A program made the translations under genes and the position numbers. This document shows, one piece after another, positions 12,801 to 23,290 of a DNA stretch of 64,000 nt (the stretch's first letter is position 1; the number at the start of each line of letters is the position of its first letter). This DNA is from Corinectria fuckeliana. Taxonomy: Eukaryota; Ascomycota; Sordariomycetes; Hypocreales; Nectriaceae. The stretch covers positions 186,001 through 250,000 of the forward strand of contig WPDH01000028.1 of assembly GCA_019137255.1 (NCBI GenBank). Reading direction: 5' to 3'. The notes under the pieces were generated by a model. The model ran no database searches, was not told the DNA's origin, and saw only the letters and a list, made by a program, of their open reading frames with translations.

Positions 12801-13085
12801 TGGATACAATGTGCTTTGGCTGGCTGCCTCGCTCTTCGAGTTCAACATTGTTGCCACCAAGCATGAAGCTGGCTATCCCTACCTGACTTACCAGGCTGGA
12901 GAGGTGAGTGGATGCCACATAGAGATGAATGGTGGAACGTGGCATGTTTGCTAACTAAACGGGTGCAGATTTTCGACGTCATCGCCGAGAAAGGCGAGCT
13001 ATGGCTAGCAAAGAACCAAGATGACCCAGCCGACCAGGTTGGATGGATCTGGTCTAAACACTTTGCAAAGCTGGCGGATTCATAA
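6864..13085 (+). CDS. DH-BAR-SH3 Rho-family guanine nucleotide exchange factor
   Basis: It is predicted to load GTP onto a Rho-type GTPase, probably Cdc42, at curved cortical membrane; the target is inferred from Tuba and fission-yeast Gef1, which share the DH-BAR pairing. Exons are 6864-11735, 11788-12903 and 12969-13085 (introns of 52 and 65 nt, in phase), giving 2034 residues. The first 1270 residues are disordered: His-rich runs, Ser/Pro/Arg tracts, the short motif SVSDLKKRFDQ, an acidic middle and RLQERLQERLQEG. The DH domain is at about 1275-1500 (QRRNVIKELLDTE and LIKPMQRITKYPNLI). The BAR domain, at about 1520-1740, is interrupted by intron 1. A C-terminal SH3-like domain, at about 1964-2034, is interrupted by intron 2 and ends at VGWIWSKHFAKLADS. 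There is no PH domain after DH; BAR takes its place. The start ATG sits in an ideal context (CCACCATGG). Confidence 0.92.
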
Positions 13086-14620
13086 CAAGGACACTTGGGC
13101 AAAGGCGTTGGCGCTCAAGGAGCAAAAATGATGTGATGGATTAATCCCACCATCACACTGCGTAATGCATCAAAGATATGTACCAGGGCTAAAGAAAGGG
13201 GGAGGCGTTTTATTCCACGGACTTGCGATTAAAGACGCAAGGGGGAATGGGCAATGAAATTTTCCAGCCTTTTTTGTTTTACTTCACCACTGCTCACCAT
13301 TTCTTTTCTCTCCCATTTGTGCCTTTTTTTTTCTCCCCTTCATACTACCTTTTTACCCTATTTTGACTCGCTCAACTTTTTTGTGCTTTACTTCACTTCT
13401 CTTGCCTAGCTCAGCTTTTTATCTGTTTGGAAGTTTTTTTTTTTTATCTCCTCGAAGGTAAAGGTGCAGGCAGGGGCCATCTGGGGAAGAGAGTCAAGGT
13501 GGGAACCGCCCTAGGAACCGAAGAGTTGAGGAGATGGGGGAAGGGAGGGAGCTCGGCGTTCAGAACAAAATACCACGCACGTATGTAAGATTTCAGATGT
13601 TGTGGTCAGAGGAGCGAAGAAAAGCAGCGGGCAGGGCTCGCATGAGCACCCAGCCAAAGTACAGTAGGAGGGGAAGTGATAGGGTTGAAAGGATAAAGAT
13701 ACCAGAGCAAGTGTATTTCGTCATATCGTGTGAGGGATTCGACGCGAGTGATGCCAGAGCAGTGCATATTTACGAAAACTGTCTATGTGTGGATGAGGCT
13801 CATGCGTAGTGCTGTCAATTGCGTCCGGCTCAACTCCACTCAGGAGAAAGCTTGTATCTTTATTTAGAGAGCCTAATCAGGAGCAGGCCTTGGTTATCTA
13901 GATACGGGCTAGGCTAAGCTAAGCTATAGGTAGCAGCTAGTGCCTGGATTCAATCATAAAGCATGAAATAGCCTGAGTTTATACCCCAAAGCTATTGCTT
14001 ATATGTCACGCCCAGCTCGTCTCACCTTGTTTACGTACAGGAAACACTTGAAGAAGGATGTCCGATTAGTCTGCTCGAGGTGATCGACAAGAAGCGGAGG
14101 GCTCCGTCGGCTCGTGAACAGTACACCGGGCTAGCTCAGTCTTAACCCCGGATCTACACATGAGGACGGGAAGCTAATGTATGTGCTGTAGCTTAAGCTA
14201 GAGTCTAGAAACAGGAAACGTGGGACAATGGAGACAGGATTTGGGGATTTGGGGACTTTGGGCCCCGCCAAATCAGAAGCGGAAGATGGGGCCGTCTTAA
14301 CCTACTACTTCGTACTTAGATAGGTATGGTGGTATGTAATGAGGGGAATGGGGAATAGAAGGTACTTAAGTAGGCACCTTAGTAGGTCAGTACTTGGGTA
14401 GGTAGTAGCGAAGTAGCGTACTAAGTTAGCCTCCCTGTGGTTGCGCCTTCCTCAGTCGAGTCTCCCCCCGGAGGTTCAACGACACACACGAAGAACGAAC
14501 AATTTACCTTGTTGATTCCATCCCAGCCATCACTCAAGCCAAGCCAAAAGCCCATGTCCAGGCTCAAAAACGAAAACATTCACATCCGCGCGCGCGATTC
14601 CATGACCCACCAAGTCCGAC
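13086..14620. other. Intergenic region after the DH-BAR gene
   Basis: The first part is the presumed 3' UTR. Positions 13260-13450 are strongly pyrimidine-rich with several T runs. The rest contains GGCTAAGCTAAGC-like words and a dense cluster of TAGGTA and CTTAAG words (14300-14430) upstream of the transporter. I see no convincing gene. Confidence 0.6.
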
Positions 14621-17132
14621 ATGGCTGCGACAAGCTCGCCGCTACAGGAGCACCGTCGTCATAGCAGGACCACGACCGCTGGGGCCAGCACCGACAGCAC
14701 CGACAACACGAGCAGCACGAGCAGCACGAGCAGCATCACCCCTGGCGAACAACATTATCATCATCAACTGCAGGACAACCAAAGTTCGCGCTTCCTTACT
14801 CCCGCTCCCGCTCCCGCCTCCATCTCTGCATCCTCCGGTCGCCCAACTCCCGCCACGACCTCCTCTGCCTCCTCTTCCTTCGTTTCCATTTCCGCCGCCG
14901 ACCTGTCCTCTCACGACGCCCCGGACGCTCCGCCCTCTCTCTCGCCATCGCACTCCCTGTCCATTGACGCGCCAGCTTCGTCCCGCGGATCCTCTCCTTC
15001 GCTGCAGACCCCGTCGTCATCCAGCGCCAGCAACGGCACCAACGGTCGCCATTCCCCGACTCGACGAGACTTGGGTAATACTCACGACGGATCCGACCAC
15101 GCCCGCGACAACAACGACGACTTTGACTGCCATCACTATAGCACGGCTAATATGGCCAGCTGGGCGGGACAGCCCGCAGTCAGGGGCAGCTCCGAGGCGG
15201 CGCGCATGGTGCTCCTGACTTTTGTCACCGTTGGCATCACGTATGTTCCAGACACCTCCGATGGCTCGTCCAGCCTGCTATGTCATGCTCCAACGAGTCA
15301 TATCCCATATCCACCAGTATCAATGAGAGCTGTCCAGCTGACCATAACCACTCCCCGCTTCTAGCTTCACATGGGGCATCGAAATGACCTGTTCGTCCTC
15401 TTCGCTCCTAATCCCCTTGTCCTCTCGAGCCCAATTGCTAAGCTAAGGCTGCTTCAGACTGCACCCCGTACCTCCTCGATCTCGGGCTCACCAAGAGCAA
15501 CACTTCCCTTGTATGGATTGCCGGTCCCTTGTCCGGTCTCATAGTCCAGCCCGTTGTCGGCGTCATCGCGGACGAGAGCAAGTCGAAATGGGGCCGTCGA
15601 CGACCTCTAATGGTTATCGGTGCCTTCATTGTTGCCGCAAGCCTTTTGATACTTGGCTTTACCCGCGAGATTATCGGGTTGTTCATCCACGACGACGAGA
15701 CGGCTAGGATGCCGACGATTGTGCTGGCGGTTCTAGCCATCTATGTCGTCGATTTCGCCATCAACGCAGGTACGTATGCTGCTGCGGAAGGGTCGGGTCT
15801 CAAGATTTGCCCAGCTACGTGCTAACAAAAGCCTAGTCACGTCATGTTCGAAGAGTCTGATAGTAGATACCCTTCCCATCGAGAAGCAACAATCAGGCGC
15901 AGCATGGGGTAGGTGAACCGGCGGAGGCCCGGAGTCATCTATCAACTAACAACCAATCCAGGAAGTCGCCTGTCCGCTGTAGGCCATGTCATCGGCTACG
16001 GCGCCGGTGCTATCGACCTGGTCGGCATCTTCGGCACAACCCTCGGTGACACCCAGTTCAAGCAGCTCTCCGTCATTGCGACTGTCGCCATCATCGGGTC
16101 GACGGCCGTTACATGCTGGGCAGTTACGGAGCGAGTGCTCGTGACGTCTACGCCTGGCGTACACAAGGGCCGCTTCAAGGTTTTCCGCCAAATCTATTCG
16201 ACCCTTTTACATCTTCCGCCTCGCATCCAGGCCATCTGTTGGGCCCAATTCTGGGCCTGGATCGGCTGGTTTCCCTTTCTCTTCTACAGTACCACATGGA
16301 TAGGCGAGACGTACTTCCGCTACGACGTCTCCGCTGATGAGAGGAAGTCGCAGGATACGCTTGGAGCCATTGGTCGCATAGGCAGCACCTCTCTCGTCAT
16401 GTATTCCATGATTACCTTCGCCGGCGCTTGGATCCTGCCACTACTTGTTCAGTCGCCGGAAGACAATTCCTTTACTCATCGACCGCCACAGGCCATTGCA
16501 GGTCTCCTGGCCCGCTTCAGCAATATCAAGCCAACCCTACTAACAGCTTGGATGGTCGGACACCTGATGTTTGCCGGTGCCATGTCCCTGGCACCCTTTG
16601 CGAGGAGCTTTCGTTTTGCGACAGTACTGGTCTGCATCTGTGGAATGTAAGACTCATGGCGATGTTCTTAGACCCTGCGTATACTGATGCACTTCTTAGC
16701 CCGTGGACGCTCGCCATGTGGGCCCCTGTCGCTTTTCTCGGCATCGAAGTCAACAAGCTCAGTAGTAGTGGGGACGAAGCTGTCTACCGTCGCCTCTCCA
16801 ATGAACAGGACATCGAGCTGCATGACCTCGACTCTGACGACACTTCCTTGCGGTTGGAGCATGGCCCAGACGCCGAGTTACCACCTACGGCGTCTACTGG
16901 AGAGCTTTCAGGCATCTACTTTGGGATCCTCAACATCTATACCACACTGCCGCAGTTTCTTGGGACATTTATTTCCACCATCGTCTTCGCCATCTTAGAG
17001 CCCGGCGTGAGTCCCGAGGATGGTAAGCCTCTTGATCCTGAAGGCCCAAACCCCATTGCTGTGTGCTTGTTCATCGGGGCCATGAGCACACTGGTTGCGG
17101 CGTACATGACGCGCAAACTGAAAGTCTTGTAA
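14621..17132 (+). CDS. Sucrose/alpha-glucoside-type transporter (GPH/MFS superfamily)
   Basis: This is a plasma- or vacuolar-membrane sugar:proton symporter of the plant SUT / fission-yeast Sut1 type. Six phase-consistent exons (14621-15240, 15365-15390, 15458-15769, 15837-15908, 15962-16646, 16700-17132) give 715 residues. Exon 2 is a 26-nt microexon that, joined to its neighbours, restores the family signature FTWGIEMTYCTPYLLDLGL. The loop between helices 2 and 3 carries SKWGRRRPL, matching the MFS and SUT RxGRR signature. Later segments include VTSCSKSLIVDTLP and PWTLAMWAPVAFLGIEVNKL. The first 185 or so residues before the first membrane segment are unusually long and Ser/Thr/Pro-rich. 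Helix count should be about 12. Substrate (sucrose, maltose or another alpha-glucoside) cannot be read from the sequence. Confidence 0.9.
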
Positions 17133-17559
17133 GGTACGATAGGTATAGTCATGTATAAAAGCGACTTGGGAAAGGGTCTGTGGAGTTTGGTTGCGTGGGT
17201 TTAAAGATGGGGCGTTGGTATAGTTGTATCGGCGCATGCCTTTGGATAGAGATGGACCATGGCAAGCAGCTCTTCGCCAACCGGGTCCCGCGGGACGGGA
17301 GCTCGGTTCACACACACACACACACATACATACATACACTTCATGGAAGGGACTTATAGAGAAGCGAGGTCAATAATAACAAAGCCGCGGTCAAATGTGC
17401 GCCTCTCGTCATGGGGAGGAATAAATATGTGCACGCTGTCTCATATACCAAACCAGAAAGAAAATAAGGGTCGCTCGGGGGGTATCCTCAACATCCTTCT
17501 CGTGGTTCCGCTGTCCTATTGCCCATGATGATAGCCGCTATCGCAGTTCCCATGGCCGT
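17133..17559. other. Convergent intergenic region with a CA/TACA microsatellite
   Basis: This short gap lies between two genes that point at each other, so it should contain both 3' UTRs and terminators. It contains a CA run passing into TACA units (17309-17338) and the 12-bp palindrome GTCCCGCGGGAC at 17285-17296. No gene is seen. Confidence 0.7.
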
Positions 17560-18111
17560 TTATTTATCCTTGTCGTTCTCGTTCTCCGAGACCTTCTCCC
17601 ACTCGTCCTCGGTGCTGGCGCTCGACTGGGTCCCCGGTCCGGGACGGTGCGTCACCTCGCCCCGGGGATCAAGCGGCTCCAGCCCCGCAACGGCCGGGGC
17701 ATCGGGGGCGGGCGCGGAGGCAGAGGCGGGTGCGGGTGCGGGTGCAGGCGCGGGCGCGAGCTTGACGGGCTGGGCGGCCGGCTCGACCTCGGTCTCGGTC
17801 TCGTCGTCGCCGTCAGACGGCTGCTGCTGCTGCTGCCCCTGGCCGTCTCCCTCCTTGTCCCTGCGCTTGGCCTCCTCGTCGCGCTCGCGGGCCTGGACGG
17901 CGTACAGCTCGGCGGCGAACCAGTTGACGCTCCACCACAGGCCGGCGCAGAGGACGGAGAGGACGACGGTGTGGACGCTGTGGGTGGCCAGCAGGAGGAG
18001 GAAGAGCGTGACCTGGAGGGCGGCGAAGGAGGCGTTGGTGGCCTTGAGGATGGTGGGCGTGGGGCCCGGGGTGAAGACGGACTCCCAGAGCTCGACGAAG
18101 AAGGAGGACAT
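17560..18111 (-). CDS. PKR1: Pkr1-like ER membrane protein (V-ATPase assembly)
   Basis: In yeast, Pkr1 is a small ER protein needed with other factors to assemble the V-ATPase V0 sector. The single exon encodes 183 residues. The first 75 residues are the diagnostic block: FFVELWESVFTPGPTPTIL, then two closely spaced hydrophobic helices (LQVTLFLLLLATHSVHTVVLS... and ...LWWSVNWFAAEL). The rest is a hydrophilic tail with a Q run, an acidic stretch, an Ala-Pro repeat (PAPAPAPAPA) and an acidic C terminus. The reading frame runs 67 codons further upstream, but I chose the ATG before SSFFVELW because the family begins there and the upstream part is Thr/Pro low complexity. Its upstream region is shared with the divergent F-box-like gene. 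Confidence 0.9.
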   Translation of the reverse strand: MSSFFVELWESVFTPGPTPTILKATNASFAALQVTLFLLLLATHSVHTVVLSVLCAGLWWSVNWFAAELYAVQARERDEEAKRRDKEGDGQGQQQQQPSDGDDETETEVEPAAQPVKLAPAPAPAPAPASASAPAPDAPAVAGLEPLDPRGEVTHRPGPGTQSSASTEDEWEKVSENENDKDK

Positions 18112-19114
18112 AGCTGAGGCGGGCGGGTGTTTTCGAGTTTGGAGGGGAAGGGCTTTGTCGGGTCGCGTGAGGTTGGGTTGGGCTGGGTTGGGTCGAGTCA
18201 GATGTGCGTGTGGGTATGATGATGATGATGTTATTGTTGTTGTTGTTGCTGCTGTCGAGTGACGTTGCATGCGCTGGCCGAGTCGGGAGGGAACTTTGAA
18301 GGGCGCGAGCAAATTTATAGTAGCAGCAACTATAGTGGCCAGCGAGTTCGGAAGCGGGTTTGCGTTGTGTGTTTGTTGTCCAGATGGTGGAAGTCGCGGG
18401 GATTCGCTGCCTGGCCGCGCTTGTGATGACTCTCAGGCAAGGGCGAACTCGACTGAACGTTGGAGGTACGAGGTAAGTAGGTGGACTGTCATCGGAGCGT
18501 CAGGTGGGGGAGGAGGGGGAAGGGAAGGGAGGGGGGAGGGGGCAGAGGAGGGGGGTTGGCTGGACAGAACAGACGTGTTCACGGCTGGAAGCCCCAATAT
18601 TCATGACAAAATTAAATGAAAACAAAAACAAAACGGACAGACAAGCATACTCTGTAGTTTACAGAATAACAGAGTGGGAAGCCTGGCAGCCGTTCAGTCG
18701 AGGGAAGCAGTAATTATCTAGGTAGGTACCTAGGTGGGCAGTCTGCCCGGATGACATAAGGTCGGTCCTCGGGCAATCGGTGCTCGCTCTAGGGTAGGCC
18801 GCGTCGAGATTGCAGCCCAGATCACGAATCAATAGGTTTTTGGGGGCCATGCGGCAGGCCGTTCGCTGGTGCTTGTGCAAGCCCAATCAATCGGAAAGGG
18901 CCTCGTTCTCGTCCCTCGGCCTCACGGTTCTCTCGTCCTTTGCCTCCTTCATCTTCTTCTTCTCCTCCTGCTGCCGTCTTCTTCTTTGGCTCCTTCGCTA
19001 GTAGTCCACCTGCTCCATGTACGAGCGCAAAATAGCCTGCAGCCGTCTCTCACTCAAGTCTTTCCGGCCCAGGTGCAACTTTTCGGCTTTTTCAAGGCAA
19101 ACCAATCGTCGTCC
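18112..19114. promoter_or_regulatory. Shared upstream region of divergent PKR1 and F-box-like genes
   Basis: The two genes point away from each other across 1.0 kb, so this must hold both promoters. Visible structure: ATG/GTT trinucleotide tracts at 18217-18255 just upstream of PKR1, a G-rich tract at 18505-18557 with several runs of three or more G, a TAGGTAGGTACCTAGGT element near 18719, and CT-rich DNA (18940-18990) before the F-box start. No TATA box stands out. Confidence 0.5.
18505..18557 (+). other. G-rich tract with G-quadruplex potential
   Basis: Runs of 5, 5, 3, 3, 6, 5 and 6 G are separated by one- to six-base spacers in a single strand-biased tract. This meets the usual spacing rule for an intramolecular quadruplex. 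The tract lies in the middle of the divergent promoter. Confidence 0.55.
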
Positions 19115-21847
19115 ATGGACTCGGCCTCCTCCCCGCCCTCTGATCCTGATCCGCACGGGCATGGGCACGGCGAAACCCACGACGGCGGCGCGGCGGGCGG
19201 CGGTGACGGCGATGACGTCGCTCCCCCGGCCGAAGACCTCCGGAGGCGCTGGAAGGGAAAGGGAAAGGAGCTGGAGCCGGAGCAGGAGCCGGAACGGCCG
19301 CCCGCATCCGCTCCGGCCCAGGACTACGGCGGCGCCGGCGGCGCCGGCGGCGCCCTCACCCTCCTCAAGCTGCCCGTCGACATCCTGCGCCTAGTCCTCC
19401 ACGAGGTGCGCGCAAAACTCAAGTCCGCCACCCTGTACCGCTGCATCGCCCGCTGAACAAGTGAACTCATCTAGGTCGCCCAGCCGAACAAGGAGGACCT
19501 GTTGACCCTGCTCCGCGTCGACTCGACACTCCATGACCTTGTGGTTCCCTACATCTACTCCTCCTTCAGTATCGCGTGGCCCGACAGCGACTACTTCAGC
19601 ATCGTTGACGAGGTCGATGCCCTCACCTACGGCCTCTCCAGCCTGGCCCTAGGGAGCCGCTTTGCGCGGACCATGCACCGGCTGCACGGCCTCCCCCCGC
19701 CTCGGAAGCAAGAGAGCCATGCTCGCTTCATCAAGAGCTTCGTCGTCAACAACGGCCCGGCCAAGTGGGTGAGTGACTACTCCATCTCCGGCGAGGCGGG
19801 CATGATGCTCAACACTCTCGTCGCCTTGGCTCTCCCGAAGATGGCCAATCTCGAGTCTTTCAAATGGGACATGCCCACCGGCTTGTCCTCCAATGTCTTC
19901 ATGGCCTTGGCATCACCCGATGACGACGGCCCGGGCAAGCTTGATGAGGTCTGGGTTCGCTGGCACGAGGAACCCCCGTCCAGCTCGACCTCTTCCAGTT
20001 CTCCCATCTTCAACAACGGCCACGCGCCGCCTCCCCCTCCAGGAATGCCCATGCCCATGCCCGCGACAGCGAACCCGCCGTCCCCACCGAGCAGCAACCC
20101 GGAGTCTCTCGGAAGTCAGCGCTCTCTCCGCCCGCTGTCGCCGTACCAGAGGGTTCCATACGGCGAAGCCAGCGTCGAATATCCCACCTATAGCATCCTC
20201 CCCGCTCTCCGGAGTATAGCTGCCTTGGATGTCGAGCAGGTGTCATACCTAGACGAACTAGCTATCCTGATAGAGAGGTCTAGATCTGTCCTGAAGAAGC
20301 TCCGGGTCAGCATCGCCGCCAAGTCCGTAAGTGAAGAGTTTACCCAGATCAAGGGTGATCAACACGCTCAGCGGCAGTATGATCCCGGAGCCCGCTGGCC
20401 AGGCGAGAGCAGGATTGGCGATGCCCGACTGGGAGGCGTCTTGGGCGTAGTCCTAGCTCGTGTCTACGACCTACGCAAAAGCAGTTCTCGCATGAAAAAG
20501 GAGGAGACGGATCCTGGCACCAAGGCGCCCGTATCAATCGTAATACCACCGCCAACGGCGAGCACGTCCGCCAGTGCCGACAACGTCCTCGAGTCTTCGC
20601 AGCTAGATCCTGAGGACGTTGCGCCAGCAACACCGAACGACGGCCCGGACGACGAACTGGGGGACCCTGAACCCTCACAGAAGCAAACGACCAGCACCAC
20701 GCTGCCTCGGCCGGCAACAGAGCTCGACGGCAAACTAACTCTCGATTGCCTCGAGTTGGCCAGACTCCCGCTGCACGCGACAATCTGCACCCAGGCCATT
20801 GACTGGACCGTCTTAACCACCCTGACCATTCTGGCCTGCGATCGCCACGACCGGCTATGGAGAGCTCTACGGGAGCAGTTCCGGCCAACATCCCCGAGTA
20901 GACAGCCTCGTCGAGCGCCGGGTGGGCGCCAGGCCAAAGAAGCCGCAACCTACCACCTAAGACTGAAGAACATCCATGTGGACGTTACCACTTGGGCTTT
21001 GGTATATCTCCTCAAGGAGACCCTGGCTCCAAATTCGCTTGAGGTCTTGTTCTTGCACGATCGGAGGCGTTCAATCCATCCCGCGGTGCCCATTGCAACC
21101 ATCTTTACGGGAGTCATCAAGAGGCACCACGCAAGCCTCAAGAAGCTCCTCCTAGACAGCTCCCACCCGGACAGGGTGAACCATTACACCGATATCAGGC
21201 GCATGTTCTGGCCCCTCAGCAAAGAAATGATCCTATACATGACGAGCGGTCGGATGAGGGCTCTAAGGGAGCTTTCAACCAGTATAAATCCAAAGGAATG
21301 GGTAATGGCCATACCTCCTTCTCATGCCCGCAGAGCCTGCCGCTAACCATTCGTCCAGCACACGGTTCTCCAGCGGCTGCCCAACATTCCAAGCCTGACA
21401 GCCTTGCATGTCCTCAGCCTGGGTAGAGAGGGGGCAACCCCGAATCCGGTGCAACTTGGACATCAGATTGTAGACGTGATAACTCTCCGCCCAGAAATCC
21501 GGCTGTGTTTCATCGGCATCAGGAACGAGTGCTTCCAAGTCGTCGAGTCCCGGCATGGGCCGCAGGAATCGGACTCCGGGACATGGAGCAGCGAAGACTC
21601 GTCGCTCCCGAGTGTGTCTTCAGACATGCACCCTCCATCCATGGATGATGCCTTGGGCAGCGGGGATGATCTTCTAGCCGAGGACTCTGATGATGAATCC
21701 CAGTCCTCAAGAACGCACCCGGAAAACGACCCATCTGCCCTTGGAGAAGGCGGCCCGTCAGTGTCGAGCAAAAGGTATCGACTGAGGAAAATCGCCTTCT
21801 ACGACGAAAGGGTTGCAATCTTCAAAGCTCGACACGGTACCTTGTGA
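19115..21847 (+). CDS. F-box-like protein, probable SCF substrate adaptor
   Basis: Exons 19115-19405, 19475-21301 and 21359-21847 (introns of 69 and 57 nt, in phase) give 868 residues. The F-box-like segment begins at about residue 86 (LLKLPVDILRLVLHEV) and continues after intron 1 through NKEDLLTLLRVDSTLHDLVVPYIYSSF, so the intron splits it. The body has leucine-rich stretches typical of fungal F-box proteins, for instance LDCLELARLPLH and LTTLTILACDRHDRLW, interrupted by disordered Ser/Pro inserts. The last 170 residues contain VVDVITLRPEIRLCFIGIRNECFQVVE-like sequence, then an acidic Ser/Asp segment and a short YRLRKIAFYDERVAIFKA end. The N terminus is Gly/Glu/Pro-rich. The substrate is unknown. 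The assignment rests on F-box position and overall layout, not on a specific orthologue. Confidence 0.75.
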
Positions 21848-22944
21848 CGGGGAAAGGAATCCAACTACTTCTCCCGCGGTAGCGATCATCCATCCATCCA
21901 ACCGCCCGACCGTGGTAACCATCGGCACTCCTTCCAGACCGAGAAGGGCGCTTCCTCTGTAAAGGATGGTGTGGGATCAATAACAGCTGCCGCATTAAGA
22001 TCGGTGTCTCCGGGAGATAGATTAGATGATGAGGAAACCCCGGATCCAGGCGGACATGGCACAATGCCGATACCGAGTTGAGATGGCCTCATGTCCCACT
22101 CTCCACTCTGGAGCCCCCTCATCCCTTTCATCTTCGGTGGTGCATTGGTGTTGGATCGAGGTCGGGCTGGGTTCAGTGTGAGGCACTGCACCTCTGGCTT
22201 GTTTTGTGGTCCTGGGACCCCGTAGCGACCTCTGATGCCACAGGTGGTAGGGGGGGAGGATCGTTCCACCACACGCATCTATCTGTTCGGCCCAGGTAGT
22301 AGATGGATGATGGCCTTGGACTGCAGGCAGAGTGAGACCCAAGAGGCTTGTAGGGTCTCTTGGGTGCCGTGCCGTGCTGCTATGCAGGCTCAGTTCCATG
22401 GATCGATGGCCAAAAGGATCATCACCCCGGCAGCGCATCCTCCAAGGTTGGAGCGTGAGCGAAGAGGCTTGGAGGTACCCGCAGATGTCGCGAGATGGCC
22501 GATGAAGAGGAAAGGAAACCGGGGAGTTGTTGCCCGAGTCCCCGAGTCCCCCGATCACGCTCTAGCGTTCTAGAAGGAAAAGAGTGCTGTATCCACCGTA
22601 GTGCGGCGGGATGCATCACCATGTACTTACGGAGTACAGAAGTACTACAGGACGGATTACGGAGCGCTGCAAGGAGAGATGGTTGTGAAACACTTGACCA
22701 GGTCCCTTTATCATCCCAACCTGGCGGTGCACTGGTGGTGCGAGTGCATTGAGACCAGTGAGAGAGCACATTGTGAGGTGAGCATAGCCCCCAGATGTAA
22801 CGACGGTCACACACGCTGGCTGGAATTTCGAAACGGGACAGCCACACTCGAAGGATCATTTGGCGCAGCCCGTTGTACCCAGTCTCGGTAGTAAACGTTT
22901 CCGCAAAAAGAGATTGAACATGGCGATGCACGTTTCATCAACAG

Positions 22945-22977
22945 CCCCCCCCCCCCCCNNCCCCCCCCCCCCCCCCC
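22945..22977. other. C homopolymer with embedded NN (assembly gap)
   Basis: Fourteen C, two N and seventeen C follow one another. The bases around an unresolved homopolymer are probably of low quality, and the true length is unknown. Confidence 0.9.
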
Positions 22978-23264
22978 TCCTTTAGGCCTCAGGTCCTGCT
23001 TGGGGCTGACATCTCCCCTGCATGACCTAGTTGGACACCCAGGCCCTGGATCGTGGAACCAAACAAACCAGCACACATGCGAGGCGCATACTGCAGGATC
23101 CTCGTCATGTCCTTGTCGGGTAATCAAATGGCTCTCCCGTGTAATCTACACAGCTTACACCGTTGCTGTATTCGACCTATGCTGTGCTGGCTGGCTGGTT
23201 CAGTCACCGGCCGGAAGTTGCCATCCCTGAAGCGCGTTGATGTCTTGCGACAGAACAGACACAG

Positions 23265-23290
23265 ACGGGTTCAGTGGAGCAAGAACCCGT
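23265..23290. repeat. Inverted repeat, perfect 8-bp arms
   Basis: ACGGGTTC and GAACCCGT flank a 10-base loop. It is isolated in non-coding DNA; the rest of the cloverleaf needed for a tRNA is absent. Confidence 0.65.

Noticed and set aside
13534..13809. 91-codon frame after a pyrimidine-rich tract
   Set aside because: The CT-rich tract looks like a promoter, but the peptide has no domain, hydrophobic pattern or splice support; it probably lies in the DH-BAR 3' flank.
17519..18262. Plus-strand frame opposite PKR1
   Set aside because: Antisense shadow of the PKR1 tail; composition reflects the Ala/Pro repeat and CTG tract of the true gene.
17560..18312. PKR1 starting at an upstream ATG (250 residues)
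   Set aside because: The extra 67 residues are Thr/Pro low complexity, and the family begins at SSFFVELW; the shorter start was kept.
22422..22931. 169-codon minus-strand frame in the gene-poor region
   Set aside because: Odd composition, no family resemblance, no neighbouring exon in a continuing frame.
23265..23290. Possible tRNA T-arm (ACGGGTTC...GAACCCGT)
   Set aside because: No acceptor, D or anticodon stems can be placed around it; the loop is 10 bases and lacks the usual TTCGANNC.
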